DNA from: Prevotella sp. UBA1378
GTDB taxonomy: Bacteria > Bacteroidota > Bacteroidia > Bacteroidales > Bacteroidaceae
Assembly (NCBI GenBank): GCA_002305505.1
Contig: DBRC01000012.1
Coordinates: forward strand, 9,776-30,897
Length of the DNA stretch: 21,122 nucleotides
Reading direction: 5' to 3'
Shown: positions 1 to 9,258 of the stretch, one piece after another
How the letters are laid out: each line of letters starts with the position of its first letter
Numbering within the stretch: position 1 is the stretch's first letter
Translations under genes and position numbers: made by a program
The notes under the pieces: model-generated
Told to the model about the DNA's origin: nothing
The model's database searches: none
What the model saw: only the letters and a program-made list of their open reading frames with translations

Positions 1-145
1 CCAAAAATCATCCGGGCCGATTTCACTTATGCCGCGGATTAGCGCGGGTTTCTTATCCCGAACTGGCGTTAACGTAACTTAAAAACGGGGACAAGAATGG
101 TACTTACCTGCGTTTTTCCGGTATTACCGACAAAACCTGACATTA
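1..145. other. Leader region, no recognisable gene
   Basis: I find no coding region here. The three forward frames entering from the left edge stop early, and none of the short peptides resembles the C-terminus of an ECF sigma factor. A GC-rich inverted repeat (CCGCG at 32-36, CGCGG at 43-47, 6-base loop) is followed by a T-containing stretch (GTTTCTT). It could be a weak terminator for an upstream gene. It overlaps a second possible pairing, CGGG at 45-48 with CCCG at 57-60. No Bacteroides-type promoter (TTTG plus TAnnTTTG) is visible. Confidence 0.35.
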
Positions 146-1093
146 ATGCTGATTAATGATTTATACCACCGCTATTTACGAGGTGAACTATCAGAAGATG
201 AACTTGCCTCTTTCAAAGAAGACGTAAACAACGCCTCCGACGACGAACTATGGCAGATGATGGAAGAAGAGGCATCGCGTACGGGGAAATCCTGTATGGG
301 CGACGATGAGCGCGGGAAAATCCTCAGCAACATCTATGCCAAGATAAAGAGGAGAGCCTCTTTCGCCAGGTTCCTCAGATATGCAGCAGCAATACTGGCC
401 CTGGCAATCCCGGTGTCCATTTACCTGTGGTACCATCAAAGCTCGCTGGACAAAACACGCCCCATGGCGGAAGTGACGGTTGCCCCGGGAAACAAGGCAA
501 GCATGGTTTTACCCGACGGGACCAAGGTGGAAATGAACAGCGGCACCGTCATGCACTATGCTGTGGAGGCGCATGGCCGGCGCGAGGTTATCATCAAGAC
601 CGGCGAAGCATACTTTGACGTTGCCAAAGACCGCAGCCATCCTTTCCGCGTCGCCGTGGGCGACATGCACATCGAAGTGCTGGGCACCACGTTTAATGTC
701 AATGCCTACGGGCCACAGGTTTCCACCTCGCTCTTTACCGGGAGCATAAAACTTACCACGCCACATCTGAGGGATGCATATACGCTCAAGCCCGGCGAGA
801 AATCGATATATGAGGCCGCCAGCCATAAAATATCCATAAAAGAGAACGACAGGGACGAGGACCTGGGTTGGAAAAACGGCTACCTGGTTTTCAACTCGAT
901 GCCCCTCCAAGAAGTCCTTGCAAAAATAGAAAGGTGGTATGGCGTGAAAATAAAACTTGAGAACCCGGAATTCGCCGGCGACAAGCTTACCGGTTCATTC
1001 CACAACGAAACACTGGAAAGCGTGCTGAACTCACTGAGCATGCAGTACAAATTCAACTACAAAACCCAGAAAGACCTGATTATCGTGAAATAA
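146..1093 (+). CDS. FecR-family anti-sigma factor
   Basis: This is probably an inner-membrane anti-sigma factor that holds an ECF sigma factor inactive until a partner outer-membrane transporter binds ligand. A charged cytoplasmic N-terminal region (about 1-72) is followed by one hydrophobic membrane segment (about 74-96) and a FecR domain (about 108-200). That domain contains the family-typical stretches VAPGNKASMVLPDGTKVEM and KTGEAYFDVAKD. The C-terminus (about 248-315) matches the DUF4974/STN-like domain of Bacteroidota FecR proteins, with PLQEVLAKIERWYGV and LTGSFHNETLESVL. The 315-residue length is normal for the family. It lies 105 bases upstream of a SusC that carries the matching STN signalling domain, so the two probably form a trans-envelope regulatory pair. 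The partner sigma gene is not in the window. Family assignment is firm; the regulated genes are inferred from position. Confidence 0.93.
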   Translation: MLINDLYHRYLRGELSEDELASFKEDVNNASDDELWQMMEEEASRTGKSCMGDDERGKILSNIYAKIKRRASFARFLRYAAAILALAIPVSIYLWYHQSSLDKTRPMAEVTVAPGNKASMVLPDGTKVEMNSGTVMHYAVEAHGRREVIIKTGEAYFDVAKDRSHPFRVAVGDMHIEVLGTTFNVNAYGPQVSTSLFTGSIKLTTPHLRDAYTLKPGEKSIYEAASHKISIKENDRDEDLGWKNGYLVFNSMPLQEVLAKIERWYGVKIKLENPEFAGDKLTGSFHNETLESVLNSLSMQYKFNYKTQKDLIIVK

Positions 1094-1198
1094 AGCATCT
1101 TCGATAAGCCGCGGGAAAGGCCATACCTGCAGGGGCCATGCCGTAACGAGAGAGGATGAATGAACATGAACCAAACTTAATAACCACTAAGACTGAAA
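1094..1198. other. Intergenic region before first susC
   Basis: These 105 bases separate the anti-sigma gene from the first transporter gene, the largest internal gap in the window. This is where a promoter for the transport and enzyme operon would be expected. I see no clear TTTG / TAnnTTTG pair. An ECF-type promoter cannot be recognised without knowing the sigma factor. The last 30 bases are AT-rich, as is usual before Bacteroidota start codons. Confidence 0.3.
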
Positions 1199-4100
1199 AT
1201 GATGACAGCAATGAAACAACACAAGCGGGAAATCCCACTGCTAACCTTTTGGATATTCCTGATGCTCTGGTGGCCATGCCCTATCTCTGCGCAGCAAGAG
1301 CTCGTCACGCTGAACATCAAGAATGGGGAGGTGAAAACCTTTATCAACAAAGTTGAGCGACAGACGCACTACACCTTCGTGTTCCGAGACTCCGTACTTA
1401 ACCCCAAGGCTAAAGTCTCGATAAAGTGTGAGCGCACCCCTTTGAGTAAAGTACTTGAACATGTGTTCGCTCCAATGGAAATCGGATACTCGGTAAACAA
1501 CAACACCATCGTACTTGTCAAGAAAGCACAACAGCCCCGCCCGGCATCGCCCGCCAATACGGGGAAAAAGAGCGAGGCAGGCAAGAAGCACAACGTAAGA
1601 GGCACGATCGTCGACCAGAACGGCGAGCCGATTATTGGCGCCACGGTGCTCCTGAAGGATGAGAACAAGACAGGGGTGGGGACCATCTCGGACATCGACG
1701 GGCAATATAGCCTGGAGGTACCGGAGGATGCCGTGTTGTTGGTATCGTATATCGGTTACAAGAAAATGACCGTACCCGTGAAAGGACGCGACAGAATCGA
1801 CCTGACCCTGAGCGAAGACCTCTCCAAAATCCTCGACGAGGTGGTCGTGGTAGGTTACGGTACACAGAAGAAGGCAAGCCTTACCGCATCCATCGTCTCC
1901 CTCAGCACAAAAGAATTGGTGCAAACACCGCAGGCCAACATCAGCAATATGCTTGTGGGGCGCATGCCCGGGCTTATCGCCATGCAAAGAAGCGGCGCCC
2001 CGGGTGAAGACGAGTCTACACTGCTGATTCGCGGCGTGAGCACCTTTACGGGCAATACGGCGCCGCTGGTAATGATCGACGGCGTGGAACGGGAGAACTA
2101 CAACGGCATTGATGCCAACGAGATAGAAACCATCAATATATTGAAGGATGCCTCTGCCACGGCCATCTACGGTGTGCGCGGCGCCAACGGCGTTATCCTG
2201 ATTACCACGAAGAAAGGCGAAGTGGGGAAGCCGAGAATCAGTTATTCCGGCAACATTGCCATCCAAAGCCCAACCGCACTGCCCCACTACCTGAACAGTG
2301 CCGACTATGCCACATTGTACAATGAGGCCATGAGAAACGATGCTTACACATCGGGAAGCACATACGACCCAAGATTCACTGACGAAGACATCGAACTGTA
2401 CCGCAACGGCACCGACCCCATCTTCCACCCCGACATGGACTGGTCGGGCGATTTCCTGCGCAAAACAACATTGCGTACACAGCACAACTTCAACGTTTCC
2501 GGCGGTACCGACCGCGTGAAATACTTTATTTCTGCCGGGTACTTTTCCCAAGAAGGCATGTACAGGAATACCAGGATAGACGAAGACCACGATGTCAATG
2601 CACATAATGCGCGATATAATTTCCGCTCAAACCTTGATTTCAAGATTACAGACGACTTTAAGGCTACCGTGCAGCTGGCTACACAGATTGAGAATGTAAG
2701 GACTCCCGGTGCCGGTAACAGCAATGTATGGAAGGACGTGTCATACGCCAACCCCATGACCTCACCCGGCATCATCGACGGTAAAATCATCCGCCTGGAC
2801 GGGGTTATGGGGACAACCAATCCTTGGTCGACCCTTAGAGGCAATGGCTACAATGAAGACAGCAGGAACAATGTCAACACTACCTTCCGCTTAGACTACG
2901 ACCTGTCAAGGGTGCTCCTGAAAGGGCTTTCCGTACATGGAAGCATCTCCTACGACAGCTACTATTACACCAGGAAGTCGTTCCGTAAGAGCCTGCCATC
3001 ATATATAGCACAGCGCGACCCCGGAAACCCGGACAACATCCTGTACATCCCTACCGGGGAAGAGAATGTGTGGAGTGCCAGCTCCGGCTACGACAAGAAC
3101 CGCAAGGCCTATATGGAGGCCGGCATCAATTATGCACGTACGTTCGGGCAACACTCTGCCACCGCCATGATACTCTACAACCAGAGCAAGTATTATTCGC
3201 CTTCGCTCCAATACTATGTGCCCAATGCGTACCAAGGCCTTGTCGGCCGTGTGACATACGACTACGCTTCACGCTACCTTGCGGAGTTCAACATGGGTTA
3301 CAACGGGACGGAGAACTTTGCTAAAAGCAAGCGCTTCGGATTCTTCCCGGCATTCTCAGCCGGCTGGGTTGTTACGGAAGAGCCTTTCTTCCCCAAGAAC
3401 GACATCCTGGTGTTCATGAAGATCAAGGCATCCTACGGTATCGTCGGTAACGACAAAATCGGCGGCGACCGCTTCCTGTACCTCCCGTCTTCGTATGGCG
3501 ATGCAGCCAACACAGCCATTAACCAATACAACTTCGGCGATGCCTCATCCCCTTACAATTCCTTGATGATCATCGAGAACAAGATAGGCAATCCCGACCT
3601 GACATGGGAAAAAGCTGAAAAGATGAACCTGGCGCTCGAGATGAATTTCTTCAAAAACCATCTGACAACCTCTATAGAAATCTTTAAGGAAAAAAGAAAT
3701 AACATCCTTGCCAACCGAAACACCCAGCCCATGATTATCGGAGCCAACCTCCCGGCATACAACATGGGGGAAATGGAAAACAAGGGATGGGAAATCGACA
3801 TCAACTACAGGAATAATTACCGCAACTTCAACTACTGGGCGCGGTTGAACTATTCTTTTGCAAGGAACAAGGTGCTCTACAAAGACGAGGTCAAGAAAAA
3901 GTATGCTTACCAAATGGAAACGGGAAGGCGCCTCAACCAGTTCTTCGGCTTATTATCCGACGGCTTCTACAACTCTTGGGAAGAAGTCAACGCACTTGAC
4001 CGTCCCGTCAGCTCTTGGAACAGCAACAAATTGCAGCCCGGCGACATCCGGTACGTGGACGTCAACAAGGACGGCATCATCGACACATACGATGAAGTGC

Positions 4101-4627
4101 CCGTAGGCTACTCCCCAACCCCTGAAATCATCTACGGATTCTCTTTCGGGTTCAACTGGAAAGGTTTTGACCTCTCTGCCCTGTTCCAGGGTGCAGACAA
4201 TGTTTCCATCAAATACTTCGGACGCTCATTGTGGCCCTTCATCAACAGTCACGAGAGCGCCAAGGAGCTGATTAAGGAGCGCTGGACCCAAGAACGGTAC
4301 GACGCAGGGGAAACCATTACGTTCCCGCGCCTGTCATTAAGTCCGAGCAAAGACACTGACAACAACTACAGGGACTCCGACTTCTGGATCAGGGACGCAA
4401 GCTATCTGCGATTGAAGAACGTAGAAATAGGATATACGTTCGGCAGGAGCATCGCAAGCCACCTTGGTGTACAAAGCATACGCCTCTACGTCAGCGGTTC
4501 CAATCTCATCACATGGACCGACGTCATCGACTTAGACCCCGAGGCGCCCTCCAGGGCAGGGAATGTTGAAATCAACACCTACCCCCTGCAGAAAATCTAC
4601 AATATAGGACTTAACGTTAATTTCTGA
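1199..4627 (+). CDS. SusC-like TonB-dependent outer-membrane transporter with STN signalling domain
   Basis: This is an outer-membrane channel that imports oligosaccharides using TonB energy, with its lid provided by the SusD protein encoded next. Domains in order: signal peptide ending near residue 31 (PISA before QQE); STN domain about 35-110; carboxypeptidase-D regulatory-like domain about 132-208, containing GEPIIGATVLLKD; TonB-box-like DEVVVVGYG at 213-221; plug about 225-340 with the SusC hallmarks ILKDASATAIYGVRGANGV; and a beta-barrel ending in a terminal Phe (GLNVNF). An EF-hand-like loop, DVNKDGIIDTYD, lies at 954-965. The STN domain marks it as a transducer that can contact the upstream FecR protein. 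At 1142 residues it is long because of the STN domain. ATG codons at 1199, 1202 and 1211 are all possible starts; 1211 gives a compact signal peptide beginning MKQHKRE. The gap to the downstream susD is only 6 bases. Confidence 0.96.
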   Translation: MMTAMKQHKREIPLLTFWIFLMLWWPCPISAQQELVTLNIKNGEVKTFINKVERQTHYTFVFRDSVLNPKAKVSIKCERTPLSKVLEHVFAPMEIGYSVNNNTIVLVKKAQQPRPASPANTGKKSEAGKKHNVRGTIVDQNGEPIIGATVLLKDENKTGVGTISDIDGQYSLEVPEDAVLLVSYIGYKKMTVPVKGRDRIDLTLSEDLSKILDEVVVVGYGTQKKASLTASIVSLSTKELVQTPQANISNMLVGRMPGLIAMQRSGAPGEDESTLLIRGVSTFTGNTAPLVMIDGVERENYNGIDANEIETINILKDASATAIYGVRGANGVILITTKKGEVGKPRISYSGNIAIQSPTALPHYLNSADYATLYNEAMRNDAYTSGSTYDPRFTDEDIELYRNGTDPIFHPDMDWSGDFLRKTTLRTQHNFNVSGGTDRVKYFISAGYFSQEGMYRNTRIDEDHDVNAHNARYNFRSNLDFKITDDFKATVQLATQIENVRTPGAGNSNVWKDVSYANPMTSPGIIDGKIIRLDGVMGTTNPWSTLRGNGYNEDSRNNVNTTFRLDYDLSRVLLKGLSVHGSISYDSYYYTRKSFRKSLPSYIAQRDPGNPDNILYIPTGEENVWSASSGYDKNRKAYMEAGINYARTFGQHSATAMILYNQSKYYSPSLQYYVPNAYQGLVGRVTYDYASRYLAEFNMGYNGTENFAKSKRFGFFPAFSAGWVVTEEPFFPKNDILVFMKIKASYGIVGNDKIGGDRFLYLPSSYGDAANTAINQYNFGDASSPYNSLMIIENKIGNPDLTWEKAEKMNLALEMNFFKNHLTTSIEIFKEKRNNILANRNTQPMIIGANLPAYNMGEMENKGWEIDINYRNNYRNFNYWARLNYSFARNKVLYKDEVKKKYAYQMETGRRLNQFFGLLSDGFYNSWEEVNALDRPVSSWNSNKLQPGDIRYVDVNKDGIIDTYDEVPVGYSPTPEIIYGFSFGFNWKGFDLSALFQGADNVSIKYFGRSLWPFINSHESAKELIKERWTQERYDAGETITFPRLSLSPSKDTDNNYRDSDFWIRDASYLRLKNVEIGYTFGRSIASHLGVQSIRLYVSGSNLITWTDVIDLDPEAPSRAGNVEINTYPLQKIYNIGLNVNF

Positions 4628-4633
4628 ACGATT

Positions 4634-6391
4634 ATGAAAAATCCAAAATATCTATCCGCCGTCTTAGCCGCAACCCTGCTCAGCGGGTGCGGAGACTATC
4701 TGGAAGCACCGCCCACGGTGGAACTTGATGAAACAAAAGTCTTTGCAGACAGGACTTTAACCGAGAGATACCTTACCGGGGTTTATGCCGAAGGCATGCC
4801 GCTTGGATTCTGCATGAGCAGCTCCAACACCGACCGGCGCCTCCTGTCCTCCTCTACCCTCGGCTCCGCATGCGACGAGGGTGAGGATGTGGCAGACTGG
4901 GCACGTGGCAATTCCGCATGGAATACAGACAACCACAATAACAACAGTGCCAGCTGGGACGAGGATTGCAGGCACGATCTCCGCTGGGAGACTCTCCGCA
5001 AGTGCAACATCATCCTGGAACGCATACACGAAGTCCCTTTCGACCAGGGAGACCCCGATTTTAACAAGCGCACCGAGGGCGAGGCTTATTTCATGAGGGC
5101 GCTCGTGTTCTGGGAAGGCGTTTACAGGTACGGAGGCCTGCCCATCATCCATTTCAGGATGTCGCCGAACGACTTCTCCGAGCATCCCAGAAACACTTTT
5201 GAAAAATGTATTGACGCCATCATCGCAGACTGCGACCATGCGGCTGGCCTCTTGCCGGATTATTACACGGACGCAAACAAGAAAGGGCGTGCAACCCGCA
5301 TAGCGGCCTTGGCTTTGAAGTCGAGGGTGCTGCTCTATGCGGCCAGCCCCTTGTTCAACAACGACACCCCATACCTTCCTTTCCCCGGGCATGAGGACCT
5401 GATAGGATATGGCAATTATGACAGGGAGCGCTGGAAGAAAGCTGCCGATGCGACTAAGGAAGCCCTTGACGCTGTCAATGCATCGGGCCAGTACGGTTTA
5501 TATACCGACGGTACACCGGAAACCAACTACGAATATGTGTGGACAACTCCGGACAACAAGGAAATAATCCTTGCCAACAAGAAATACCGCAACTTCAAGG
5601 TCAGTGCACGGCCTATGGTAGCCAACCTCCCGACTTGGGCAATGAACAAGGCATGGGGCGACGGCGGCTTGTACGCTACATTCAACTTTGTCAAGTTCTA
5701 TGAGAAAAAGGATGGCACAAAGGCCGATTGGGCAGAGGCCGGCGGCAATAACCTCATGGACATCTATAACACCCTCGACCCACGCTTTGCCCAGACCATT
5801 GCCTATCATGGTTCCAAATGGAGCGACGAGGTAGGCATAATCAACTTCCTTCCAAACGGTGCCCAGAGTTCTTCCACCGACAAGACACGCCATCTGCTCC
5901 ACAAGTGGGTACCCCGCACGATGAAAGTGACTCCACCGCTGAATACGGCCAATGTGGACTGGATTGTATTCCGGGTTGCCGAACTGTACCTGAACTATGC
6001 CGAGGCTCTGAATGAATACTACGATGCTCCTCCCACGGCAGCTTTCGATGCCGTGGCTAAAGTCCGCGCGCGCTCAGGCATGCCGCCCTTCCCCGCCGCC
6101 TTGGACAAAGCGGGCTTCCGCGAGAAGTTACAGAACGAGCGTGGCGTAGAGCTGGCTTTCGAGGACCACCGCTTTTGGGACATCCGCAGATGGCTTATTG
6201 CGGAAAAGGAAGGCGTGATGCAAGGCAAGATGTACGGGCTTAAAATCAAGTCGGTCGACGGCAGCACCACCAACATCCACTATGAGCCGTATGTATTCGA
6301 ACAGCGCTCCTGGAGCCGCCGTTCATATCTCCATCCCATTATGCAGAACGAGGTGAACAAGGGTTATCTCATTCAGAACCCCGGATGGTAA
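4634..6391 (+). CDS. SusD-like glycan-binding surface lipoprotein (first pair)
   Basis: This protein binds the glycan at the cell surface and acts as the hinged lid of the adjacent SusC. The signal peptide ends in the lipobox LLSGC, with lipidated Cys19 followed by GDYLE, a very common SusD start. The helical TPR-type core is visible around 150-235, including RALVFWEGVYRYGGLP at 155-170 and ALALKSRVLLYAASPLFNN. The C-terminal SusD/RagB domain contains FRVAELYLNYAEALNE near 445-460 and LAFEDHRFWDIRRW, and the protein ends in the typical NPGW. At 585 residues it is within the normal SusD range. It starts 6 bases after the susC stop, so the two are surely co-translated. The ligand cannot be read from sequence because SusD binding sites vary greatly. 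Confidence 0.95.
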   Translation: MKNPKYLSAVLAATLLSGCGDYLEAPPTVELDETKVFADRTLTERYLTGVYAEGMPLGFCMSSSNTDRRLLSSSTLGSACDEGEDVADWARGNSAWNTDNHNNNSASWDEDCRHDLRWETLRKCNIILERIHEVPFDQGDPDFNKRTEGEAYFMRALVFWEGVYRYGGLPIIHFRMSPNDFSEHPRNTFEKCIDAIIADCDHAAGLLPDYYTDANKKGRATRIAALALKSRVLLYAASPLFNNDTPYLPFPGHEDLIGYGNYDRERWKKAADATKEALDAVNASGQYGLYTDGTPETNYEYVWTTPDNKEIILANKKYRNFKVSARPMVANLPTWAMNKAWGDGGLYATFNFVKFYEKKDGTKADWAEAGGNNLMDIYNTLDPRFAQTIAYHGSKWSDEVGIINFLPNGAQSSSTDKTRHLLHKWVPRTMKVTPPLNTANVDWIVFRVAELYLNYAEALNEYYDAPPTAAFDAVAKVRARSGMPPFPAALDKAGFREKLQNERGVELAFEDHRFWDIRRWLIAEKEGVMQGKMYGLKIKSVDGSTTNIHYEPYVFEQRSWSRRSYLHPIMQNEVNKGYLIQNPGW

Positions 6392-6426
6392 ATATACTTA
6401 ATGTCGAATCTTAATACCAAAGACCT

Positions 6427-9237
6427 ATGATTACGAAATATAAATGGCTGATATTGGGATGTGTGGCACAATGCACCTTACTAACCAGCGGCGTTGCCCA
6501 AACAAAAGACACGGCAACGGTTGAAATCGGCTATGGGAAACAGTTGGCTTGGAAAACATCGTCTGCCATAGCAACAGTATACAATGATGAACTGATGGAG
6601 ATAACGGCACCGTCGGTGGGCAACACTTTAGAGGGCATGCTCCCCGGCCTCACCTCGCTCCAGCCAAGTGGAGAGCCCGGCTACGACTTCTATTTGCAGA
6701 ATATGTATTCGCGAGGATTAAGCTCATTTGTCAGCGGGCAGAAGATGTTGGTCTTTGTCGACGGATTTGAAGCACCGCTGGATTATCTGTCGGCAGAGGA
6801 GGTCGAATCCGTTTCTTTGTTGAAAGACGCTTCCGCACAGGCCATCTACGGTGCCAGAGGAGCCAACGGCGTCTTGCTGGTAACGACAAAGAAAGGTAAA
6901 ATCTCTGCGCCGCGCATCTCAGTCAGGGTACAGACTGGGGTGCAAAGGGCCACCGCCATGGACGACCCACTGAATGCCTACGACTATGCACGCCTGTACA
7001 ACCAAGCCAGGGCCAACGACGGCCTTGCTCCCAGATACAGTGCGGAGGAACTCGCTGCTTACCAAAACGGGACGAACCCTTATCTCTATCCTAATGTAGA
7101 CTGGAAGAATGAAATACTGAAAAAGACAGCTCCCCTCACTTTTGCGGAAATGGCGTTCAGGGGCGGCACGGAAATCATCAGGTACTATGTAATGGCCGGG
7201 CTCATGGAAAACAACGGTCTCTATAAGGGGACGGACAGTAAGCGCAAGGAAAGCTCAAATGCTTATTTTGCAAGGTTTAATTTCCGCGCAAACCTTGACG
7301 TGAATGTAACGAAGAACCTGCTGGCCTCACTTTATTCGGGGGTCAGCGTCGGCGACCTTTCCACCCCGGGCGGCAACAGCAGTGCAGCCAGCCTCATCGG
7401 CTCTATATGGGCTACCCCGCCCAATGCCTTCCCCGTATATAACCCCAACGGCACGTTTGGCGGCAACAGCGCGTTCACCAACCCCGTCGGCGATATCACC
7501 AACCGCGGCCTGTACAAGGAAAACTCCCGGGCATTACAGATTATCTTCAATCTGAAATACGACCTCAGCGCCCTCATCAAGGGGCTCAGCCTGTCCGCTG
7601 GCGTTGGTTATAATAACTACATGGCGGACACCTCTTCGAAAACACGCAACTATGCACGCTATTCGCTTACCGCCGACCCTGCTGCTGCCGACGGTTATAA
7701 ATACACCGTCTACGGAGCCGATGCCCCACTGGCTGCCACGGAAGGTTTCAGGACGGACTTCAGCCGTACCAACTTCAAGGCACAGCTTGATTACAGCAAC
7801 ACCTTTGGCAACCATGGCATCGATGCCTCCGTGCTTTTCCTTTCGGACAGGTATAAGGTGTATGGTGTCCGCGACGATACCAAGTATCTGAACTATGCCG
7901 GAAGGTTCACCTATAACTACAACAAGACTTACATCGCCGAGTTCACGGCATCTTATATGGGAACAGACAATTTCGCACCCAAGCACAGATACGGTTTGTT
8001 CCCTGCTGTCTCTATAGGCTGGATTGCCTCCAATGAGAAGTTCCTCGGGAATGCCCCATGGCTCAACTTCCTAAAGCTGAGAGCATCTTATGGACAGGTA
8101 GGTAACGACCAGACCAGTGCACGCTATATCTTTGATGCCACTTATAATAGCAGCGGCAGCTACCTCTTCGGTATCGGTTCAACTACCGCCGGAGGCTTCA
8201 AAGAGACGACATTGGCCAATCCGGATGTGAGCTGGGAGCGCAAGGACATACTGAATATCGGCTTGGATGCCAAGCTATGGCAGCATCTCACCGTTGGATT
8301 CGACATTTTCAACGAGAGGCAGAAAGACATCCTGGTGCAGCCCTATTCTGCTGTCCCGGGATTCATCGGGGCTTCTTACGGCAACGTGCTTCCCTACATG
8401 AACGCCGGGCGTGTCGATAACCACGGGTTCGAACTGACCCTGCGCTACGACGGCAGGCTGGGCAACAGCTTCGATTACCATGTCCAGGCTGCCACATGGT
8501 ATGCAAAGAATGAGGTTAAGGAAATGGGCGAAGACCTGAAAGCCTACGACTATCTCTACCATCGCGGTAATCCGGTGTGGCGCCCCATCGTCCTCATTGC
8601 AGACGGCTTGTATCAGGAGTCGGACTTCGATGCCGACGGAAACCTGAAAGAAGGCCTTGCCATCCCACAGTATGGCAAAGTTGCTCCCGGAGACATCAAG
8701 TATATAGACCAAAATAACGACAATGTAATCGACGACAATGATACATACCCGACTGGCTACTCGGCCATTCCGGAATGGAACTATGCCTTCAACTTGGGTT
8801 TCCGGTGGAAAGGCTTTTGCTTCTCCGCCCTTCTTCAAGGCGTGGCCAACAGGGAGATTTTCCTCAGCGGCTCAAGCATCTACTCCTTCAAGAACAACGG
8901 AAGTGCATCCCCCCTTGCACTCGACAGCTGGACACCGGAGAACCCCAATGCCAGCTATCCAAGGCTGTCTACCACCTTGTTCGACCACAACTACCGCAGT
9001 TCTACATACTGGAAACGCAACGGCAGCTACCTGCGCCTGCGCAACGTACAGCTGGGCTATTCGCTCCCGCGGTCGGTGGTGGAGCCTGTCAAACTGAGCA
9101 ACATCTATGTATACATCAGCGCGACCAACCTCTTGACGATTGCGCACATGGACGGACTTGGCGACCCGGAGATGAACTCCCTCACCAATTATCCAATCAC
9201 CAGGACCTGTAACATGGGATTGAAAGTAACATTTTAA
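6427..9237 (+). CDS. SusC-like TonB-dependent transporter, short N-terminus (second pair)
   Basis: A second outer-membrane oligosaccharide transporter. After a signal peptide (cleavage likely after A24, TSGVA before QT), the mature chain runs almost directly into the plug domain (about 40-157), which has the SusC hallmark LLKDASAQAIYGARGANGV. Both the STN domain and the carboxypeptidase-D-like domain of its upstream relative are absent, and the usual DEVVVVGYG box is replaced by a weaker VEIGYGK at 32-38. The barrel is complete and ends in KVTF. The EF-hand-like loop DQNNDNVIDDND is at 761-772. At 936 residues it is shorter than most SusC proteins because of the missing N-terminal domains, not because of any break. 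With no STN domain it should transport but not signal through FecR. It sits 35 bases after susD-1 and 21 bases before susD-2. Confidence 0.94.
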   Translation: MITKYKWLILGCVAQCTLLTSGVAQTKDTATVEIGYGKQLAWKTSSAIATVYNDELMEITAPSVGNTLEGMLPGLTSLQPSGEPGYDFYLQNMYSRGLSSFVSGQKMLVFVDGFEAPLDYLSAEEVESVSLLKDASAQAIYGARGANGVLLVTTKKGKISAPRISVRVQTGVQRATAMDDPLNAYDYARLYNQARANDGLAPRYSAEELAAYQNGTNPYLYPNVDWKNEILKKTAPLTFAEMAFRGGTEIIRYYVMAGLMENNGLYKGTDSKRKESSNAYFARFNFRANLDVNVTKNLLASLYSGVSVGDLSTPGGNSSAASLIGSIWATPPNAFPVYNPNGTFGGNSAFTNPVGDITNRGLYKENSRALQIIFNLKYDLSALIKGLSLSAGVGYNNYMADTSSKTRNYARYSLTADPAAADGYKYTVYGADAPLAATEGFRTDFSRTNFKAQLDYSNTFGNHGIDASVLFLSDRYKVYGVRDDTKYLNYAGRFTYNYNKTYIAEFTASYMGTDNFAPKHRYGLFPAVSIGWIASNEKFLGNAPWLNFLKLRASYGQVGNDQTSARYIFDATYNSSGSYLFGIGSTTAGGFKETTLANPDVSWERKDILNIGLDAKLWQHLTVGFDIFNERQKDILVQPYSAVPGFIGASYGNVLPYMNAGRVDNHGFELTLRYDGRLGNSFDYHVQAATWYAKNEVKEMGEDLKAYDYLYHRGNPVWRPIVLIADGLYQESDFDADGNLKEGLAIPQYGKVAPGDIKYIDQNNDNVIDDNDTYPTGYSAIPEWNYAFNLGFRWKGFCFSALLQGVANREIFLSGSSIYSFKNNGSASPLALDSWTPENPNASYPRLSTTLFDHNYRSSTYWKRNGSYLRLRNVQLGYSLPRSVVEPVKLSNIYVYISATNLLTIAHMDGLGDPEMNSLTNYPITRTCNMGLKVTF

Positions 9238-9258
9238 ACAAAGAAAAAGAATACTGAT

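Noticed and set aside
1156..1356. Possible small upstream gene or leader peptide overlapping the susC-1 start
   Set aside because: The peptide is low in hydrophobic order, has no known motif and runs out of frame into the real signal peptide and STN domain.
1241..2605. Long open frame on the minus strand opposite the first susC gene
   Set aside because: It has no recognisable domain and lies entirely opposite a clear SusC coding region; it reflects the codon composition of the real gene.
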